Origin: Christensenellaceae bacterium
GTDB lineage: Bacteria; Bacillota; Clostridia; Christensenellales; DTU072
Direction of reading: 5' to 3'
NCBI GenBank assembly: GCA_031260775.1
Contig: JAISKW010000177.1
Span: forward strand, 1-7,493
DNA: 7,493 bases
Part shown: positions 5,750-7,493 of the stretch, one piece after another
Numbering within the stretch: the first letter of the stretch is position 1
How the letters are laid out: every line of letters starts with the position of its first letter
Position numbers and translations under genes: made by a program
Notes under the pieces: model-generated
Seen by the model: the letters and a program-made list of their open reading frames with translations, nothing else
Database searches by the model: none
Told to the model about the DNA's origin: nothing

Positions 5750-6617
5750 CTTTTACCGCGTTATATCCGCCGGTATACAGGGCTTTTCTTTCCGTTTCGG
5801 TCAAGGAAAATTCTAATGTTGAAACCTTTTTTTGTTGCCCGTTGTCATCGGTAATTTCGGTCGGCAGCTCAAAAATACGCGCTCCCCGCGAGAGCGCACG
5901 TGCGGAGCATTCTAAGTCCTCCGAATCGAGTGCCGTTTCGGCAAGCATCGTTATATAGCCGTGGAAGGCATTAATTTTGTTGTATTGATTTGACTTACCG
6001 AGTTTCAGCCCGAAAAGCGACGGCGAGGCGTTAAAAATGTAAAGCGGCAGGTTCGCCATAAGCCCCCCGTCAACCAAATAGTGCGTGCGTCCTTCGGTAT
6101 CTTTAAGGGTGAACGGCTCAAAAAAACCGGGGAATGCCGCGCTCATCGCAACCGCGCGCGCAACGGGAAAGGCTTTCGGGTCGATGCCGAAGAACGGTAA
6201 ATCGTCGGGGAAAGTAAAAACACGCTTTTCGGAAATGTCGGCAACGGCAACCTTAACCTCGCTTTTGGTATCCGAAAACGTCACAACACCCTTTTCTTTA
6301 AGAAGTGAAGCGATTATATTTTCAAAGGCTTGGGTGCCGTAAAGCCCGTAGGAAAGTACGGTTTTTACCGCCTTTCCCAAAAAGTGATGCAGGTGAGAAC
6401 CTTTTGTGACATCGTCCTCCGAAATGCTTTTAATTGCAGAGAAAGCCTCCGCGCCGCTGTAGCCCGCGCCGAGCAGTGCGGCGACCATAGCCCCGGCGGA
6501 CGAGCCGGCGACCCGTCTGAACGAGTATCCTTTGTCCAAAAACGCCTGTGCCGCCCCTAAATGAGCAATGCCTTTAATCCCTCCGCCCTCGAAAACGGCG
6601 TCAATTTGTCTATCCAC
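5739..6617 (-). CDS. Patatin-like phospholipase (RssA-type)
   Basis: From GTG 6617 the protein is 292 aa and starts VDRQIDAVFEGGGIKG. It carries the three patatin hallmarks: a glycine-rich oxyanion loop (EGGGIKG, about 10-16), the nucleophile elbow G-x-S-x-G (G38, S40, G42) and the D-G-G dyad motif (D183). This is a serine-aspartate acyl hydrolase expected to release fatty acids from membrane lipids or acyl esters. It has no signal peptide or membrane segment, so it is probably cytosolic and acts on the inner leaflet. A TTG at 6644 would add MFFICIECY, but it has no SD and the family normally begins just before the glycine loop. No clear SD precedes 6617 either. It converges on the PlsC-like gene, which suggests opposite activities in lipid turnover; that link is inference. 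Confidence 0.88.
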   Translation of the reverse strand: MDRQIDAVFEGGGIKGIAHLGAAQAFLDKGYSFRRVAGSSAGAMVAALLGAGYSGAEAFSAIKSISEDDVTKGSHLHHFLGKAVKTVLSYGLYGTQAFENIIASLLKEKGVVTFSDTKSEVKVAVADISEKRVFTFPDDLPFFGIDPKAFPVARAVAMSAAFPGFFEPFTLKDTEGRTHYLVDGGLMANLPLYIFNASPSLFGLKLGKSNQYNKINAFHGYITMLAETALDSEDLECSARALSRGARIFELPTEITDDNGQQKKVSTLEFSLTETERKALYTGGYNAVKGRI

Positions 6618-6658
6618 ATAACACTCTATGCAGATAAAAAACAAAGGGTTATTTCAGC

Positions 6659-6663
6659 GGAGG
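6659..6663 (+). promoter_or_regulatory. Shine-Dalgarno-like GGAGG before a small ORF
   Basis: GGAGG (within GCGGAGGAT) lies 10 nt before GTG 6674. It is one of the best SD matches in the window and the main reason to consider the small frame that follows. Confidence 0.35.
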
Positions 6664-6673
6664 ATATTATTTT

Positions 6674-6829
6674 GTGAGATACTATTCCCGGTACAGCCCC
6701 GGGTTACGGGTATTTCACCGTCGGAATTTGAACCGTTCGCGTCGTTCCGACAACTGCCTTGGCTCGCTGCTTCTGCTTGCTCTGCGCATTTTTTTTATTG
6801 TCAGGTTGAAACGTCGTTCATTTTGTTAA
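6674..6829 (+). CDS. Possible 51-aa basic small membrane peptide
   Basis: GTG 6674 opens a 51-codon frame ending at TAA 6827-6829. The product is arginine-rich (MRYYSRYSPGLRVFHRRN at the start), has one hydrophobic stretch at about 29-43 (LGSLLLLALRIFFIV), and then RLKRRSFC. Basic residues on both sides of a single hydrophobic span fit a small membrane peptide. In favour is the SD GGAGG with 10-nt spacing. Against are the small size, the GTG start, the absence of a recognisable promoter and a competing open frame (6628-6840). It lies between the divergent patatin and malic enzyme genes. I recognise no family. Confidence 0.3.
   Translation: MRYYSRYSPGLRVFHRRNLNRSRRSDNCLGSLLLLALRIFFIVRLKRRSFC
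6687..6751. other. Inverted repeats in the patatin-malic enzyme gap
   Basis: CCCGG (6687-6691) pairs with CCGGG (6699-6703), with an alternative CCCG (6698-6701)/CGGG (6707-6710). GTCGGAA (6720-6726) pairs perfectly with TTCCGAC (6745-6751) across 18 nt. A pyrimidine-rich stretch and eight T (6789-6796) follow. This could be a structured leader or small RNA, or merely composition inside the small frame at 6674-6829. No known riboswitch was recognised. Confidence 0.3.
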
Positions 6830-6868
6830 GTAACCGCTGATTAATTATCGAAAATTCCGCACGGGAAA

Positions 6869-6897
6869 TTGAGCGTTCTTGGGTTCGCGATTATAAT
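6869..6897 (+). promoter_or_regulatory. Promoter of malic enzyme, predicted leaderless
   Basis: TTGAGC (6869-6874), a 17-bp spacer and a perfect TATAAT (6892-6897) lie just before the gene. Only 7 nt separate the -10 from ATG 6905, so the transcript should start at the A of the start codon or within a base of it. There is no SD and no room for one. Confidence 0.7.
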
Positions 6898-6904
6898 ATT
6901 AACA

Positions 6905-7493
6905 ATGGATTACGCAAAGGAAAGCCTTCGTTTACACGCCGAATGGCAAGGAAAAATTGAAGTCGTGGCGCGCGCTGCCGTCACCAACAAAGAGGAGTTA
7001 TCGCTCGCTTACACCCCCGGGGTTGCACAACCCTGTTTGGAAATTCAAAAGGACGTCAACCTCTCCTACACACTCACACGCCGTCACAACCTCGTAGCGG
7101 TAGTCACCGACGGTACTGCCGTTCTCGGCTTAGGCGACATCGGCCCGGAGGCAGGCATGCCCGTTATGGAGGGTAAATGCGTTCTGTTCAAGACCTTCGG
7201 CGGCGTTGACGCGTTCCCCATTTGCGTTAAAAGCAAGAGCGTTGACGACATCGTCCGCACGGTTCAATTAATCAGCGGCTCGTTCGGCGGCGTTAACCTT
7301 GAGGATATTTCCGCTCCGCGTTGCTTCGAAATCGAACGCCGTCTTAAAGAATGCACCGACATCCCCATATTCCACGACGACCAACACGGCACTGCGGTTG
7401 TCGTTCTCGCAGGCTTAATCAACGCGCTTAAAATCGTCAACAAGACCCTTTCCTCGTGCAAAATCGTCTTTTCCGGCGCGGGCGCGGCGGGCG
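6905..7493 (+). CDS. Malic enzyme (NAD(P)-dependent, decarboxylating), 3' part beyond the window
   Basis: The first 196 residues are visible. The family converts malate to pyruvate and CO2 while reducing NAD(P)+, linking the TCA side with pyruvate. The catalytic Tyr lies in SLAYTPGVAQPC (Y36), and the catalytic Lys in PVMEGKCVLFK (K91) after the conserved VTDGTAVLGLGDIGPEAG (67-84). The metal-binding acidic residues lie in NLEDI (E133, D134) and FHDDQHGTA (D158, D159). The Rossmann nucleotide-binding loop begins at GAGAAG (191-196), where the window ends. The length and order fit the short bacterial malic enzymes; whether a C-terminal phosphotransacetylase-like domain follows cannot be seen. 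The start ATG 6905 fits the usual N-terminus (AKESLRLHAEWQGKIEV), and a strong promoter abuts it. Coenzyme preference is not resolved. Confidence 0.95.
   Translation, partial: MDYAKESLRLHAEWQGKIEVVARAAVTNKEELSLAYTPGVAQPCLEIQKDVNLSYTLTRRHNLVAVVTDGTAVLGLGDIGPEAGMPVMEGKCVLFKTFGGVDAFPICVKSKSVDDIVRTVQLISGSFGGVNLEDISAPRCFEIERRLKECTDIPIFHDDQHGTAVVVLAGLINALKIVNKTLSSCKIVFSGAGAAG

Noticed and set aside
6720..6760. tRNA-like T-arm (GGTTCAAATTCCG on the minus strand)
   Set aside because: The T-stem does not pair, there is one extra base, and no acceptor or anticodon arm could be built.
6628..6840. 70-codon plus-strand frame beginning with ATG 6628
   Set aside because: No SD and only a weak -10-like CATAAC before it. 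The overlapping GTG frame at 6674 has a much better ribosome site; neither is certain.

Overview
The window looks like a chromosomal stretch of an uncultured Firmicute, probably a Clostridia-type gut lineage. This is inferred from the protein families (a 5-TM ectophosphoesterase, a zinc-ribbon PlsC-like acyltransferase, a short RssA-like patatin), the moderate GC content, standard stop-codon use and Firmicute-like -35/-10 promoters. No 16S or other marker gene is present, so the taxon is a weak inference.

Layout. Positions 1-729 (minus strand) hold the edge of a phage-like or mobile module. A 162-aa protein with a sigma-70 region-4-like helix-turn-helix is translationally coupled through an ATGA overlap to a small gene that runs off the left edge. 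Positions 730-1153 are non-coding and hold a short operator-like repeat cluster, a small palindromic repeat element with perfect 9-bp inverted ends, and a clear intrinsic terminator. Positions 1154-3178 (minus) encode a membrane-anchored calcineurin-like phosphoesterase. Positions 3334-4319 (minus) are a two-gene unit, a SecB-like chaperone followed by a GNAT acetyltransferase. Diverging from it across a 61-bp gap is a PlsC-like acyltransferase with a zinc ribbon and a PH-like tail (4381-5619, plus). A patatin-like lipase (5739-6617, minus) converges on it across a 119-bp gap that holds a second copy of the palindromic repeat, with 11-bp direct repeats at the edges. The divergent gap 6618-6904 contains a possible 51-codon basic membrane peptide. 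The window ends in the first 196 codons of malic enzyme (6905 onward, plus).

Function. The PlsC-like enzyme (acyl transfer to lysophosphatidate-type acceptors) and the patatin (acyl-ester hydrolysis) form a plausible lipid-remodelling pair. The phosphoesterase is predicted to act outside the membrane, SecB-like and GNAT may be co-expressed, and malic enzyme is central metabolism. There is no evidence that all of these form one system.

The most unusual signal is at gene starts. Malic enzyme, the PlsC-like gene and the SecB-like gene lack a Shine-Dalgarno sequence, and each has a -10 hexamer only 6-7 nt before its start codon, so all three are predicted to make leaderless mRNAs. The two phage-like genes and the GNAT gene carry ordinary Shine-Dalgarno sequences. 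No tRNA, rRNA, CRISPR array, transposase or integrase was found.
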